Part shown: positions 24,864 through 33,637 of the stretch, piece after piece
Layout: the number at the start of each line of letters is the position of its first letter
How positions within the stretch are numbered: the stretch's first letter is position 1
NCBI RefSeq assembly: GCF_900101465.1
Contig: NZ_FMZM01000005.1
Span: forward strand, 225,384-289,383
DNA length: 64,000 nt
Origin: Nocardioides lianchengensis
GTDB taxonomy: Bacteria; Actinomycetota; Actinomycetes; Propionibacteriales; Nocardioidaceae
Direction: 5' to 3'
Notes under the pieces: generated by a model
Told to the model about the DNA's origin: nothing
Database searches by the model: none
What the model saw: the letters and a program-made list of their open reading frames with translations, nothing else
Position numbers and translations under genes: made by a program

Positions 24864-25150
24864 GCGACGGTCCCGAGCACACCCCCGACGGCCGGTACGT
24901 CGTCATCGACGGCCGCCGCTGGCGCGCGACCGATCCGGCCATCCCCGACGAGCGCCGCGACGAGCTGCAGCACGTGCTGATGGCCTGGCGCCGCGAGGTC
25001 CGTCGTACCAAGGGGACCGACGAGGAGCGAGCGTCGCGCGACGGGGTGCAGGCGGCCAAGGTCGCCCTGGGCGAGCGCGGCACCCCCTGGTGGGAGCAGT
25101 CCGACGCCGAGCGGCGGGCCCGCTGGGAGGCGGAGGTCCCCGCGCCATGA
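24860..25150 (+). CDS. Small conserved-looking hypothetical protein
   Basis: 96 residues, charged, without membrane segment or known motif. It opens with GRYVVIDGRRWRATDPAIP and continues with helices rich in Arg and Glu (LMAWRREVRRTKG), ending with ARWEAEVPAP. Start GTG overlaps the transporter stop, and its own stop overlaps the polymerase start by ATGA, so it is translated as part of a three-gene operon. I do not recognise a function; a nucleic-acid-associated role is possible from its basic helix and the polymerase neighbour. Confidence 0.75.
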   Translation: MSDGPEHTPDGRYVVIDGRRWRATDPAIPDERRDELQHVLMAWRREVRRTKGTDEERASRDGVQAAKVALGERGTPWWEQSDAERRARWEAEVPAP

Positions 25151-26781
25151 CCCGGATCGCGCTCTCGAGGCTGCCGGACGAGCGGGTGCTCGTCGTCGAG
25201 GAGGAGCGCGAGCTTGAGCTCGCGATGGCCGACCTCCCGTCGTACGTCGAGCGGCGCGAGCCCGACGCGCCGCGCTGGGTCTGGGACGACACCGCGCGCT
25301 GGTACCCGCCGCTGCTGGCGGCCGGGGTCCGGGTCGCTCGCTGCCACGACCTGCGGCTGGCCCACCACCTGCTCCGGCGGGCGCCGGCCGCCGACGCCGG
25401 TCTGCTGGTGGGGGAGCAGTCGGCGCACTGGGACCGGCTGGGGCCGAGCACGCCGTCCGACCCCGCGCTGTTCTCGGTCGACGACACCGCGGAGCACCTG
25501 CGCGCCGACCTCGAGGACACCCGGCAGCTGGCGGTCGTCGCGGCGTCGACCGAGGAGTCGCGACTCGCGCTGCTCCTGGCCGCCGAGTCCGCCGGGGCGC
25601 TGGTGGCGGCCGAGATGACCCACGCCGGGATCCCGTGGCGGGTCGACGTGCACGAGCGACTGCTCGCCGAGCTGGTGGGCGCGCGCCCGCCGCGCGGGGC
25701 CCGGCCGGCCCGGCTGGAGGCGCTGGTCGCCGAGGTCCGTACGGCGTTCGCCGCGCCGACGCTCAACCCCGACTCGCGCGCCGAGCTGCTGAGTGCCCTG
25801 CGCCGGGCCGGGTTCGAGGTCGCCGACATCCGGATGTCCACCCTCCGCGGCCTCGACCACCCCGGCATCGCCCCGCTGCTGCGCTACCGTCAGGCCGCCC
25901 ACCTCTGGCAGACCAACGGCTGGAGCTGGATCGACCAGTGGGTGAGCGACGGGCGGTTCCGGCCGTCGTACCAGCCGGCGGGCTCGACCACCGGCCGCTG
26001 GTCCTCCAACGGCGGGGGCGCGTTGTCCATCCCGACCGTCGTCCGGCCCGCGGCGGTGGCCGACGACGGCTGGACCTTCGTGGTCGCCGACGTCGCCCAG
26101 CTCGAGCCGCGGGTGCTGGCCGGGATGAGCGGCGACCGGGCCCTGGCCAGGAACGCCCGGGGCGCCGACCTCTACCAGGGGATGGTCGAGGACGGCGCCG
26201 TCGCGACCCGCGGCGACGCCAAGCTCGGCCTGCTCGGCGCGATGTACGGCGCCACCAGCGGCGAGAGCGGTCGCCTGGTCGCCGGCCTCACCCGGCGCTA
26301 CCCGGCCGCCTTCGGGCTGGTCGAGGAGGCGGCCCGGGCGGGGGAGCGCGCCCAGGTCGTCCGCACCCTGCTCGGTCGCGGCTCGCCCAGCCTCGGCGAG
26401 GCCTGGGACCGCGACCCCGACGACCCGCCCGTCGACCCCGACAGCCAGACCCGCCTCCGCCGCGCCTACGGCCGGTTCACGCGGAACTTCGTCGTCCAGG
26501 GGACCGGCGCCGAGTGGGCGCTGTGCTGGATCGCCGACCTCCGCAACCGGCTCTGGCGCCTCGGTGACGACGGGCCGCTGGAGTCCCGTCCACACCTGGT
26601 GTTCTTCCTCCACGACGAGGTCGTCGTGCACACCCCGGTCGGCCTGGCCGACGCGGTGGCCGCGGCGACCGTCGAGGCCGCGGCGGCCGCCGGCGGGCTG
26701 CTCTTCCGTGACCTGGCCGTCGACTTCCCGCTGAACGTCTCGGTCGTGACGTCGTACGCCGACGCGGGGAAGCCGACCTAG
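25147..26781 (+). CDS. Family A DNA polymerase-like protein (bifunctional 3'-5' exonuclease/DNA polymerase type)
   Basis: 544 residues, shorter than Pol I and without a 5' nuclease domain. Polymerase motif A is VVADVAQLEPRVLAGM, motif B is RGDAKLGLLGAMYGATSG with Lys and Tyr-Gly, and motif C is FFLHDEVVVH. The N-terminal 170 residues correspond to a reduced exonuclease-like domain in which I cannot identify a full set of acidic metal ligands. This actinobacterial type accompanies, and does not replace, PolA. Probably acts in repair. Coupled to the small gene upstream. Confidence 0.88.
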   Translation: MTRIALSRLPDERVLVVEEERELELAMADLPSYVERREPDAPRWVWDDTARWYPPLLAAGVRVARCHDLRLAHHLLRRAPAADAGLLVGEQSAHWDRLGPSTPSDPALFSVDDTAEHLRADLEDTRQLAVVAASTEESRLALLLAAESAGALVAAEMTHAGIPWRVDVHERLLAELVGARPPRGARPARLEALVAEVRTAFAAPTLNPDSRAELLSALRRAGFEVADIRMSTLRGLDHPGIAPLLRYRQAAHLWQTNGWSWIDQWVSDGRFRPSYQPAGSTTGRWSSNGGGALSIPTVVRPAAVADDGWTFVVADVAQLEPRVLAGMSGDRALARNARGADLYQGMVEDGAVATRGDAKLGLLGAMYGATSGESGRLVAGLTRRYPAAFGLVEEAARAGERAQVVRTLLGRGSPSLGEAWDRDPDDPPVDPDSQTRLRRAYGRFTRNFVVQGTGAEWALCWIADLRNRLWRLGDDGPLESRPHLVFFLHDEVVVHTPVGLADAVAAATVEAAAAAGGLLFRDLAVDFPLNVSVVTSYADAGKPT

Positions 26782-26791
26782 TCTCCTCGGC

Positions 26792-27157
26792 ATGGACGTC
26801 GAGACGCTGCAGGCGCACTGCCTGGCCAAGCCGGGGGCCTGGGCCGACAACCCGTGGGACCACGAGCACCCGGTGGTCAAGGTCGGTCCGGGTGAGCGCG
26901 GCAGGATCTTCGCCTTCCTGGGCGCCGGACGGGTCGGAGTGAAGAGCGCGACCACGCGCGAGGTCGCCGACGAGTGGCTCGAGCGCTACCCCGGTGACGC
27001 GAGCGTGATGGCCTACATCGGCCGCTCCGGCTGGAACGACCTCGCGCTGGGTGGCGCGATCCCGGACGACGAGCTGATCGAGGCCGTGGACGAGTCGTAC
27101 CGCCTGGTCGTGACCGGGCTCCCGAGGAGGCTGCGACCCGCCGGCTGGGAGGGCTAG
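26792..27157 (+). CDS. MmcQ/YjbR-family DNA-binding-like protein
   Basis: 121 residues. The pattern AKPGAWADNPWDHEHPVVKVG, KSATTREVADEWLERYPGDA and SGWNDLALGGAIPDDEL is the MmcQ/YjbR (CyaY-like) fold; its role is poorly defined, often linked to DNA binding. A TAGTCT element seven bases before ATG 26792 fits leaderless initiation. The stop codon overlaps the stop codon of the convergent OpgC-domain gene (27154..27157). Confidence 0.87.
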   Translation: MDVETLQAHCLAKPGAWADNPWDHEHPVVKVGPGERGRIFAFLGAGRVGVKSATTREVADEWLERYPGDASVMAYIGRSGWNDLALGGAIPDDELIEAVDESYRLVVTGLPRRLRPAGWEG

Positions 27158-29685
27158 CGCGGGATCACGGAGAAGAGGAACTTCTTCTTCACCATCAGCC
27201 AGATCAGCAGGATCTCGGCGGTGTGGATGACCGTGCCCTGCCAGAGGCTGCCGCGGTCCAGGCCGGGGATGTTGGCGATGGCGAGCACGAAGAACACGTG
27301 CACGATGAAGACGTAGAGGCTGGCCGCGCCGAGCGGCGTCCAGAACCAGCCGACCACCGCGTTGACCGGCTTCCAGCAGGTCGTCAGGAACGCGAAGGCG
27401 ACCACGATCATCAGCACCAGGTCGAGCAGCCGCCCGGGCTGCAGGAAGATCCGGGTGTAGGCGTGCTGGTAGAGGTAGCCGTACGTCGTGTCCGGGAACG
27501 GCGTGGTCACGAACCCGTAGGCGTGCCCGAGCCAGAGGTAGACCAGCGCGCCGGCGTACCCGAGCACGAAGACCGTGCACGCGACCTTGCCCCAGCGCGA
27601 CGTGAGGGCCGCGGTGAGCTGGCGGCGGTAGTGCCCGATCACCAGGCCGTGGGTGAAGGCGATCTGCCAGGTCAGCAGCGGGAAGACGTCCTCGAACTGC
27701 GACGGCAGCCAGTGCGGCGAGTAGATCGCCGAGTAGACGAAGGCCGCCCACGAGAGAGCCAGCAGCACCCACCAGTAGCCGCGGCGGACCAGCCACATCA
27801 TCGGCGGCAGCAGCAGGCTCAGCACCACGAACAGGCCCATGATGTTGAAGACCCACGGGCCCATCTCGAGCAGCAGCAGCTGCTTCACGGCGTACCAGGG
27901 GGTGGGGTAGTCGAAGAGCCGCGGGCCGTTGGCGTAGAGGTCGTAGACCTGGCCCTGGACCTGCTGGCCGTTCTCGCCGGTGCCGCGGTCGGTGAAGGTG
28001 GTGATCGCGGTGGCGTCGACGAAGGGGAGCAGACCGAGCAGGAAGATGATCAGGACGACGGCGAGCGCGACGAGGTACTGCTTGCGCGCGCGCTTCCACA
28101 TCACCACCGCGGTGCGCCACTCGCCGAGCTTGCGCACCGTCGGCGCATAGATCATGCCGAGCACGATGCCGCTGAGCAGCACGAACATCTCCGCGCCGGT
28201 GATCGCGCCGATGGCGTTGAGGCTGATGTAGGAGTACGGACTCGTCAGCTCGGTGTGGGTGAGGACCACCGTGAGGATGATCCAGCCGCGGAACAGGTCG
28301 AGCCGCTGGTCGCGGGGATCGTGCTCGTTCGGGTAGCGCCAGGACGGGATGAAGCGGCCCGCGAACCCGGCGAAGACGAAGGCGACGGCCAGCAGGGCGG
28401 CGCAGAAGACGATCCAGCCCATCTCGCCGCCGTCGTCGGCATCGGGGAGCCGGCCCTGCGCGGTCGCCTCGTTGGCGGCCTCCTGGTCCAGCACCCGGGT
28501 CACCGGGCCGACGCGGACGCCGTACCGGTCGAGGTCGCGGCGCAGCGCCTCCGACAGCCGCTCGGTGCGGGTGGCCCGCCAGTCGACCTCGTCGCCCTGC
28601 ACCTCGGCCTCGGGGCGCTTCTGCTCCAGCCAGGAGATGCCGGCGATCAGCGGGCGGTCCTGGCCGGCCGCGAAGACCTGGCGCCACCAGCCGCGCTTGA
28701 TGGAGATCTCGGAGTCGCCCTCGCCGTCCGGCCGCCACAGGGCGCCGGTCTCGAGGAGGACGGGCTTGTCGTAGCGCTCGGCGAAGCGGTCGTAGAACGG
28801 CTTGCGCCCGGACCCCTGGTCGCCGTACCCGTAGGTCTCGTCGAGGCGCGCCTCCAGGTCGTCCTGCTCGGGCGCGACGTCGGGCTCGAAGCCCTCGCTG
28901 ATCTCGTCGTCGCCGGTCTGGCCGCCGGTGCTCGGGTCGAGGTCGTTGTCCTCGCGACCCCGGTCGACCCCGAAGTGGTAGAGCGTGATGCCGACCCAGT
29001 CGACCGCGTCCTCGCCCGGCCAGTACGGCGCGTACGGGTCGTCGGCGCCGTCGAGGATCCCGTTCTCGTCGGTGTCGAGGGCGGTCGTGTCGCCCTCCCG
29101 GTCCGGGTCGACGTCGCCGTACGCCGCGCCGAACGGGTAGCCCGCGCCGTAGACCGGCGACCAGACCATCGCGGCGTACGGCGTGGCCGCGTGCACGGCG
29201 TCGGCGACGGTCCGGAACGCCCGGACGTACTGGGTCGGCTGCTGGGCCCAGCCGTACCAGGTGCCGTTCATCTCGGGTGCGAAGCGGACCAGCAGCACCT
29301 GGTCCAGCTCGTCGTGCAGGGTCGCCAGCTCGTCGGCGAGCTCCTCGGCGTCGGCGACGGTCAGCTCGTCGAGCGGGACCGTGGGCTCCAGGGTGACGGC
29401 GGCGACCGCGCCCTGGGTGGCGGCCTGGCCGGCGAACTGGCGCAGGTAGGTCGTGTCGTCGTCGCTGAGCGGGTAGTTCACCCGCTGGCTGTAGAGCGAG
29501 GGGGTCTCGCCCAGGCGTTCGCCGTACGCCGCCGCGCTGTCCTTGGTCCAGTCGAGACCGGGTCCGTACCAGGGCGCGCCCTGCTCCGGGGTGGGGACGT
29601 CGTCGGCCGCGGTCGCGCCCGGGGCGAGCAGCAGCCCCGCGAGCACCGTGACGACCGCGACGAGGGCGGCTCGCAGGGCGATCAC
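27154..29685 (-). CDS. GH26-like domain fused to OpgC-type acyltransferase membrane domain
   Basis: 843 residues in two parts. After a signal peptide (residues 1-28, ending GATAADD), an extracytoplasmic glycoside-hydrolase-like domain runs to about residue 400. It has a GH26/GH39-like acid/base block VRFAPEMNGTWYGW and a second conserved Glu in VLLETGALW. From about residue 440 the protein is an OpgC domain with roughly ten membrane helices (LFRGWIILTVVLTHTELTS, FVLLSGIVLGMIYAP), a family that succinylates periplasmic glucans. The GTG at 29685 is chosen: it overlaps the anti-sigma stop (GTGA) and yields a clean signal peptide. Last gene of the GT2 operon, so it probably trims and acylates the polymer. 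Confidence 0.85.
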   Translation of the reverse strand: MIALRAALVAVVTVLAGLLLAPGATAADDVPTPEQGAPWYGPGLDWTKDSAAAYGERLGETPSLYSQRVNYPLSDDDTTYLRQFAGQAATQGAVAAVTLEPTVPLDELTVADAEELADELATLHDELDQVLLVRFAPEMNGTWYGWAQQPTQYVRAFRTVADAVHAATPYAAMVWSPVYGAGYPFGAAYGDVDPDREGDTTALDTDENGILDGADDPYAPYWPGEDAVDWVGITLYHFGVDRGREDNDLDPSTGGQTGDDEISEGFEPDVAPEQDDLEARLDETYGYGDQGSGRKPFYDRFAERYDKPVLLETGALWRPDGEGDSEISIKRGWWRQVFAAGQDRPLIAGISWLEQKRPEAEVQGDEVDWRATRTERLSEALRRDLDRYGVRVGPVTRVLDQEAANEATAQGRLPDADDGGEMGWIVFCAALLAVAFVFAGFAGRFIPSWRYPNEHDPRDQRLDLFRGWIILTVVLTHTELTSPYSYISLNAIGAITGAEMFVLLSGIVLGMIYAPTVRKLGEWRTAVVMWKRARKQYLVALAVVLIIFLLGLLPFVDATAITTFTDRGTGENGQQVQGQVYDLYANGPRLFDYPTPWYAVKQLLLLEMGPWVFNIMGLFVVLSLLLPPMMWLVRRGYWWVLLALSWAAFVYSAIYSPHWLPSQFEDVFPLLTWQIAFTHGLVIGHYRRQLTAALTSRWGKVACTVFVLGYAGALVYLWLGHAYGFVTTPFPDTTYGYLYQHAYTRIFLQPGRLLDLVLMIVVAFAFLTTCWKPVNAVVGWFWTPLGAASLYVFIVHVFFVLAIANIPGLDRGSLWQGTVIHTAEILLIWLMVKKKFLFSVIPR

Positions 29686-30125
29686 GCCGGGGCGCGGTCG
29701 CACCGGATCCGCCACAGGTTGCGTCCGTCGACCCGCTCATAGTCCAGCGAGTCGACCGCAGCCAGGGAGAGGGCGAGACCGCGACCGGACTCCGCGTCGG
29801 CGCCCGGCATCGTGGCGGAGCTGAGGTCGATCGAGGCCGGCCTGCCGTTGTCGCCGAGCACGGCCTCGAGCCGCTCGTCGGTCAGGGTCAGGGCCAGGGT
29901 CAGCCGGCGCTCGGACGGGCTGCCCTCGTCGGCGATCCAGGCGTGCTCGACGATGTTCCCGAGGATCTCGATGACGGCGAGCTCGAAGCGCACCCGGTCG
30001 GCCGGGAGCACGTCGCCGTCGGCGGCCCACAGGCGCGCCAGCTGCTCGTGGGCCAGGTCCACGGCGTCCGGCGTGGTCGGCATGGACTGGTCGAGATGGA
30101 GCCCGTCGGGGGTGGGGTCAGGCAT
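29682..30125 (-). CDS. Anti-sigma factor-type serine kinase (HATPase, RsbW/SpoIIAB-like)
   Basis: 147 residues. The Bergerat ATP site is visible: N box VIEILGNIVEHAW, G1 box LGDNGRP and a G2-like ESGRGLALSL. Proteins of this type bind a sigma factor or another partner and phosphorylate the STAS antagonist. The ATG at 30125 overlaps the STAS stop by eight bases; a second ATG at 30083 is possible. No sigma factor gene lies in the operon, so either the target is unlinked or the output is not a sigma factor. Confidence 0.88.
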   Translation of the reverse strand: MPDPTPDGLHLDQSMPTTPDAVDLAHEQLARLWAADGDVLPADRVRFELAVIEILGNIVEHAWIADEGSPSERRLTLALTLTDERLEAVLGDNGRPASIDLSSATMPGADAESGRGLALSLAAVDSLDYERVDGRNLWRIRCDRAPA

Positions 30126-30453
30126 CGAACGCGCTCTCGACGTCGTCGCGCGGTCGCAGCACCTTGTCCATGTTCGTCAGCTGGAAGACGGTGAGGACCT
30201 CGGGCGTCGGCCGGGCGATGCGCAGGTCGCCCCCGGCCTGCCGGGCTCCCTTCAGGCCGCCGATCAGCGCGCCGAGCCCGGAGGAGTCGAGGAACGTGGT
30301 GCGGTCGAGGTCGACCACGATCCGCGACGAGCCCTCCTCCAGGAGGATCGCCAGCAGGTCCTTCATCTGGCGGGCCGCCACCATGTTGAGCCGGCCCTGG
30401 GGCACCACGACGGCCACGCCGTCGGGCCGTCGGAAGACGTCGATCTCGATCAT
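30118..30453 (-). CDS. STAS-domain anti-sigma factor antagonist
   Basis: 111 residues, the size of SpoIIAA/RsbV. The phosphorylatable serine lies in TTFLDSSGLGALIGG, the classical DSSGLG context. Unphosphorylated STAS proteins bind the HATPase partner encoded next door and free its target. The start at 30453 has GGAGGAG upstream and overlaps the glycosyltransferase stop by four bases (ATGA), an unusually tight coupling of a switch protein to a polymer synthase. Confidence 0.92.
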   Translation of the reverse strand: MIEIDVFRRPDGVAVVVPQGRLNMVAARQMKDLLAILLEEGSSRIVVDLDRTTFLDSSGLGALIGGLKGARQAGGDLRIARPTPEVLTVFQLTNMDKVLRPRDDVESAFDA

Positions 30454-32426
30454 GACGAAGCTCCTCCATGGGGGGTCTCGGGGGACACCCCGGGGTTGAA
30501 GCCGCGGTAGAGCGCGGCGCGGATGATGACGGAGAAGATGGCCAGGTCGAAGACGACCCAGACGATGTTGAAGAGGGTGCCGAAGGCTGCGGCCTGACCG
30601 ACCGCGAGCCGCACCAGCCCGACGACGACGCCCGCGGTCAGGGCGGCCATGGCGATCAGCTGCGGCTTGATCAGGTCCCAGCGCGGGCCCTCGTCGAGCG
30701 CCCCGGTCTTGCGGGTCACCGCGAAGTCCAGGTCGCGGCCGAGGAAGACGTTGCCGAAGGCGGACGTGAACGACTTGATCCACACCGGGAACAGGGCGAG
30801 GGAGTACTGCTGCCCGCGCCACGTCGGACGCCCGGCCGCCACCACGAAGAACAGCAGCTGGTTGATGATCAGGAACGGCACCAGCCGGACGAAGAAGTCC
30901 GTGCTCAGCGCCTGCACCGGCAGGATGCCCATCGTCAGGTAGGCCACCGGCGCGGCGATGTAGACGATCGCGGCGAAGCCGGACAGGTAGCTCCACATCG
31001 TGCCGAAGTACATGAGCCGTTGCGCCCAGGTCAGCCGACGCTGGACCAGCGGGTTCTCCCGGAACATCACCTGCACGGTGCCCTGCGCCCAGCGCAGCCG
31101 CTGGGTCAGCATGGTGGGGAGGTCCTCCGGCGCGAGCCCGTGGGCGAGCACCTCGTCGTGGTACGCCGACTTCCAGCCCAGGCCGTGCAGGCGCATGCAG
31201 GTCGCCATGTCCTCGGTGACCGAGATCGTGGCCAGCGGCATGATCGGCTGCGCCTCGCCGGCGCGGTCGACGTCGACCGCCTCGACCAGGGCCTGCACGG
31301 TCTCGACGGCACCGAGCGGCGACCAGTCGCGCTGGGCCATCTGCTCGAGCGCTACCGGGTTGAGGGTGGCCAGCCCCGACCCGGGCTCGCCGGTCATCTC
31401 CTCCAGCTCGGCGATCACCGCCAGGTCGGCCTGCAGGGCGGTCAGGTCGGCCTCGACCAGGTCGCGGCGGATGGCGGCGACCCGCTTCTGGAACTTGTAG
31501 GTGACGTCGAACAGCGCCACCCCGCGCGCGAGCTCGCGCTTGGCCCGGCCGAGGTCGTACTCGATCTGGTCGAGCGCCCGGATCACCCGCTCGTCGTCGG
31601 GGTCGAGCTGCTCGCGGGCCTCGGCGATCACGGTGCCGGCGGTCTTCAGCGCCCGCTGGACACCGACCTCGACCTCGCCGGCGTACCGGGAGACGCCCAG
31701 CTGCATCAGCGCCTCGCGGCGGATCACGGCGTTGGAGCCGCAGAAGAAGGCGGCGTTCCAGCCGTCCTTCCCCTGCTGGATCGGGCCGTAGAACAGTGGC
31801 GCCTGGCTGCCGAGCGGGTCGTCGTCGGGGACGTTGACGAACCACTGCGGGGTCTGCACCAGCGCCATCTGCTCGTCCTCGAAGAACCCGAGCGTGCGGT
31901 CGAGGATCTCCGGCAGCGGGACCTGGTCGGCGTCGAGGATGAGCAGGAACTCGCCCTCGGTCTGCAGCAGCGCGTTGTTGAGGTTGCCGGCCTTGGCGTG
32001 CCGCGGCATGTTCGCCCAGTCCGCCGACCGGGTGATCCAGCCGATCCCCGCCTCCTCGGCGGCGGCCCGCATCTCGGGGCGGTTGCCGTCGTCGAGGATC
32101 CAGGTCTCGTGGGGGTAGCGGATGGCCTGGGCCGCCCGGGCCGTGGCCATCACCAGCTCGATCGGCTCGTTGTAGGTCGCGATGAACACGTCGACGGTCC
32201 GGTCCGGCGGGGCCGGCGGCGGATCGTCCCGCTCCTTCAGCCGCCACATCGCCAGCCCGAAGAGCAGCGAGTCGATCAGGCTGTAGGTCTCCGCGATCAC
32301 CAGCGGGACGGCGATCCACCACGCCGCCCAGTGCACGGAGTGCAGCCACCTCCAGGCGACGTAGTTGACGCCCAGGACGGCCGTGAGCACCACGATCGTG
32401 CGGATCAGGAGCAGACGTTTGCTCAC
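30450..32426 (-). CDS. BcsA-like family 2 glycosyltransferase with a long insertion
   Basis: 658 residues. Two membrane helices precede the cytoplasmic GT2 domain. Processive synthase motifs are complete: LDD (111-113), DAD (165-167), FFCGSNAVIRR (227-237), TED (404-406) and QRLRW (442-446), followed by five or six membrane helices. Between FFCGSNAVIRR and TED lie about 140 residues more than in Rhodobacter BcsA; this part is charged and predicted helical (RALDQIEYDLGRAKRELARG, ADLTALQADLAVIAELEEM). There is no C-terminal PilZ domain, so c-di-GMP control of the known kind is absent. Polymerises a beta-linked polysaccharide and exports it, by family knowledge. GTG start overlaps the phosphatase stop. 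Confidence 0.9.
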   Translation of the reverse strand: MSKRLLLIRTIVVLTAVLGVNYVAWRWLHSVHWAAWWIAVPLVIAETYSLIDSLLFGLAMWRLKERDDPPPAPPDRTVDVFIATYNEPIELVMATARAAQAIRYPHETWILDDGNRPEMRAAAEEAGIGWITRSADWANMPRHAKAGNLNNALLQTEGEFLLILDADQVPLPEILDRTLGFFEDEQMALVQTPQWFVNVPDDDPLGSQAPLFYGPIQQGKDGWNAAFFCGSNAVIRREALMQLGVSRYAGEVEVGVQRALKTAGTVIAEAREQLDPDDERVIRALDQIEYDLGRAKRELARGVALFDVTYKFQKRVAAIRRDLVEADLTALQADLAVIAELEEMTGEPGSGLATLNPVALEQMAQRDWSPLGAVETVQALVEAVDVDRAGEAQPIMPLATISVTEDMATCMRLHGLGWKSAYHDEVLAHGLAPEDLPTMLTQRLRWAQGTVQVMFRENPLVQRRLTWAQRLMYFGTMWSYLSGFAAIVYIAAPVAYLTMGILPVQALSTDFFVRLVPFLIINQLLFFVVAAGRPTWRGQQYSLALFPVWIKSFTSAFGNVFLGRDLDFAVTRKTGALDEGPRWDLIKPQLIAMAALTAGVVVGLVRLAVGQAAAFGTLFNIVWVVFDLAIFSVIIRAALYRGFNPGVSPETPHGGASS

Positions 32427-33637
32427 TGGCCCCGCTCCCGGACGACGACGACCGCTGTGACGTCGTCGAGCGGGGTCCGGGCGTGCCCGAGGGCGAGCAC
32501 CGAGGCGAGCACGCCGGGTCCGTCCTCGGCCCGGTGCACGAGTGCTCCGAGCTCGGGGACCCAGTCGACCGGGTCGTCGAGCAGATCCAGCAGCCCGTCG
32601 CTGAAGAGCAGCAGCCGGTCGCCGGGGTCGAGGTCGAGCTGCTGCTCGGACCAGTGGTCGTCGGGCAGGACCCCGAAGGGCCGGTCCTCGCTCCTCAGGT
32701 GGGTCGCGGTGCCGTCCGCTCGTACGACGAGCGCCAGCCCGGACCCGGCGTCGACGAGCCGGACGAACCCGTCGTCGAGGTCGACCGCGGCCTCGAGCAG
32801 GGTCACGAAGGACTCGGCCCGCTCGAGGTCGGGCAACAGGCTCCGCGCGACCTGGGTGGCGGTGATCCCGAGGTCGACCCCGGCGACCACGGCCTCGTGG
32901 GTCCCGCGGATCGCGGCCCGGACACCGGCACCGAGCAGGGCCGCGCCGGTGCCCTTGCCCATGACGTCCCCGAGGCTGACGTGGGCCACGCTGTGGCCGA
33001 CGCCGTAGTCGTAGAAGTCGCCGCCCACCGCCAGCGCGGGCAGGCACAGGCCGTCCACGGTCCAGCCCGGCACCCGGACCGGCCGCGCCGGCAGCAGGGA
33101 CGACTGGACCCGGCGGGCCTGCGTCATCTCCGTGGACGCGGTGAGCTCCTGCTCGGCCCAGGCGGCCAGGTCGACGAGGGTGGTGAGCTGCTCCTGGTCG
33201 AGGGTCCGGGGTCGGACGTCGAACAGGCCCAGGGTCCCCAGGACGTTGCCCATCGAGTCCCGCAGCGGCTGTCCGGCGTAGAACCGGATGCCGTCGTCCG
33301 TGACCGCCGGCAGGTCGGCGAAGCGGGGGTCGGACGCGGTGTCCTCCACGACCAGCAGGACGCTGTCGGAGTCCGCCCGGTCGCTGAAAGTCTCCTGCCG
33401 GGGGAGGCCGCGCAGGTCCGCGCCCTGGATGCTCGCGAACCAGGCTCGGTCACCGTCGAGGACGGCGATCGAGGAGAACGGCACCTCGAAGATCGTCCGC
33501 GCGAGCCGGGTGATCCGGTCCAGGCGCTCGACGGGCTGTCCCTCGGCCAAGGTGAGGCTCTCGACGGCGCGCTGGCGCCGGTCCTCCTCCGGTACGACGG
33601 CAGGCGCCGCCGTGGTCGTTGCTGTCCCCATGTGCAC
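32423..33637 (-). CDS. GAF-SpoIIE (PP2C-type) serine phosphatase, RsbU-like
   Basis: 404 residues. A GAF sensor domain fills about residues 35-165 (ITRLARTIFEVPFSSIAVLDGDRAWF ... FYAGQPLRD). The SpoIIE phosphatase follows with VGGDFYDYG, LGDVMGKGTGAALLGA, LLFSDGLLDLL and DDVTAVVVV, so the metal-binding aspartates are present. It should dephosphorylate the STAS protein encoded two genes downstream in response to a signal sensed by GAF. The GTG at 33637 has AGAAGGG upstream; the ATG two codons on is the alternative. First gene of the five-gene operon. Confidence 0.92.
   Translation of the reverse strand: MHMGTATTTAAPAVVPEEDRRQRAVESLTLAEGQPVERLDRITRLARTIFEVPFSSIAVLDGDRAWFASIQGADLRGLPRQETFSDRADSDSVLLVVEDTASDPRFADLPAVTDDGIRFYAGQPLRDSMGNVLGTLGLFDVRPRTLDQEQLTTLVDLAAWAEQELTASTEMTQARRVQSSLLPARPVRVPGWTVDGLCLPALAVGGDFYDYGVGHSVAHVSLGDVMGKGTGAALLGAGVRAAIRGTHEAVVAGVDLGITATQVARSLLPDLERAESFVTLLEAAVDLDDGFVRLVDAGSGLALVVRADGTATHLRSEDRPFGVLPDDHWSEQQLDLDPGDRLLLFSDGLLDLLDDPVDWVPELGALVHRAEDGPGVLASVLALGHARTPLDDVTAVVVVRERGQ

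Noticed and set aside
29713..29715. Upstream GTG start (10 codons longer) for the OpgC-domain gene
   Set aside because: It would overlap the anti-sigma gene by 34 bases and add charged residues before the signal peptide; GTG at 29685 gives a GTGA overlap and a clean signal sequence.
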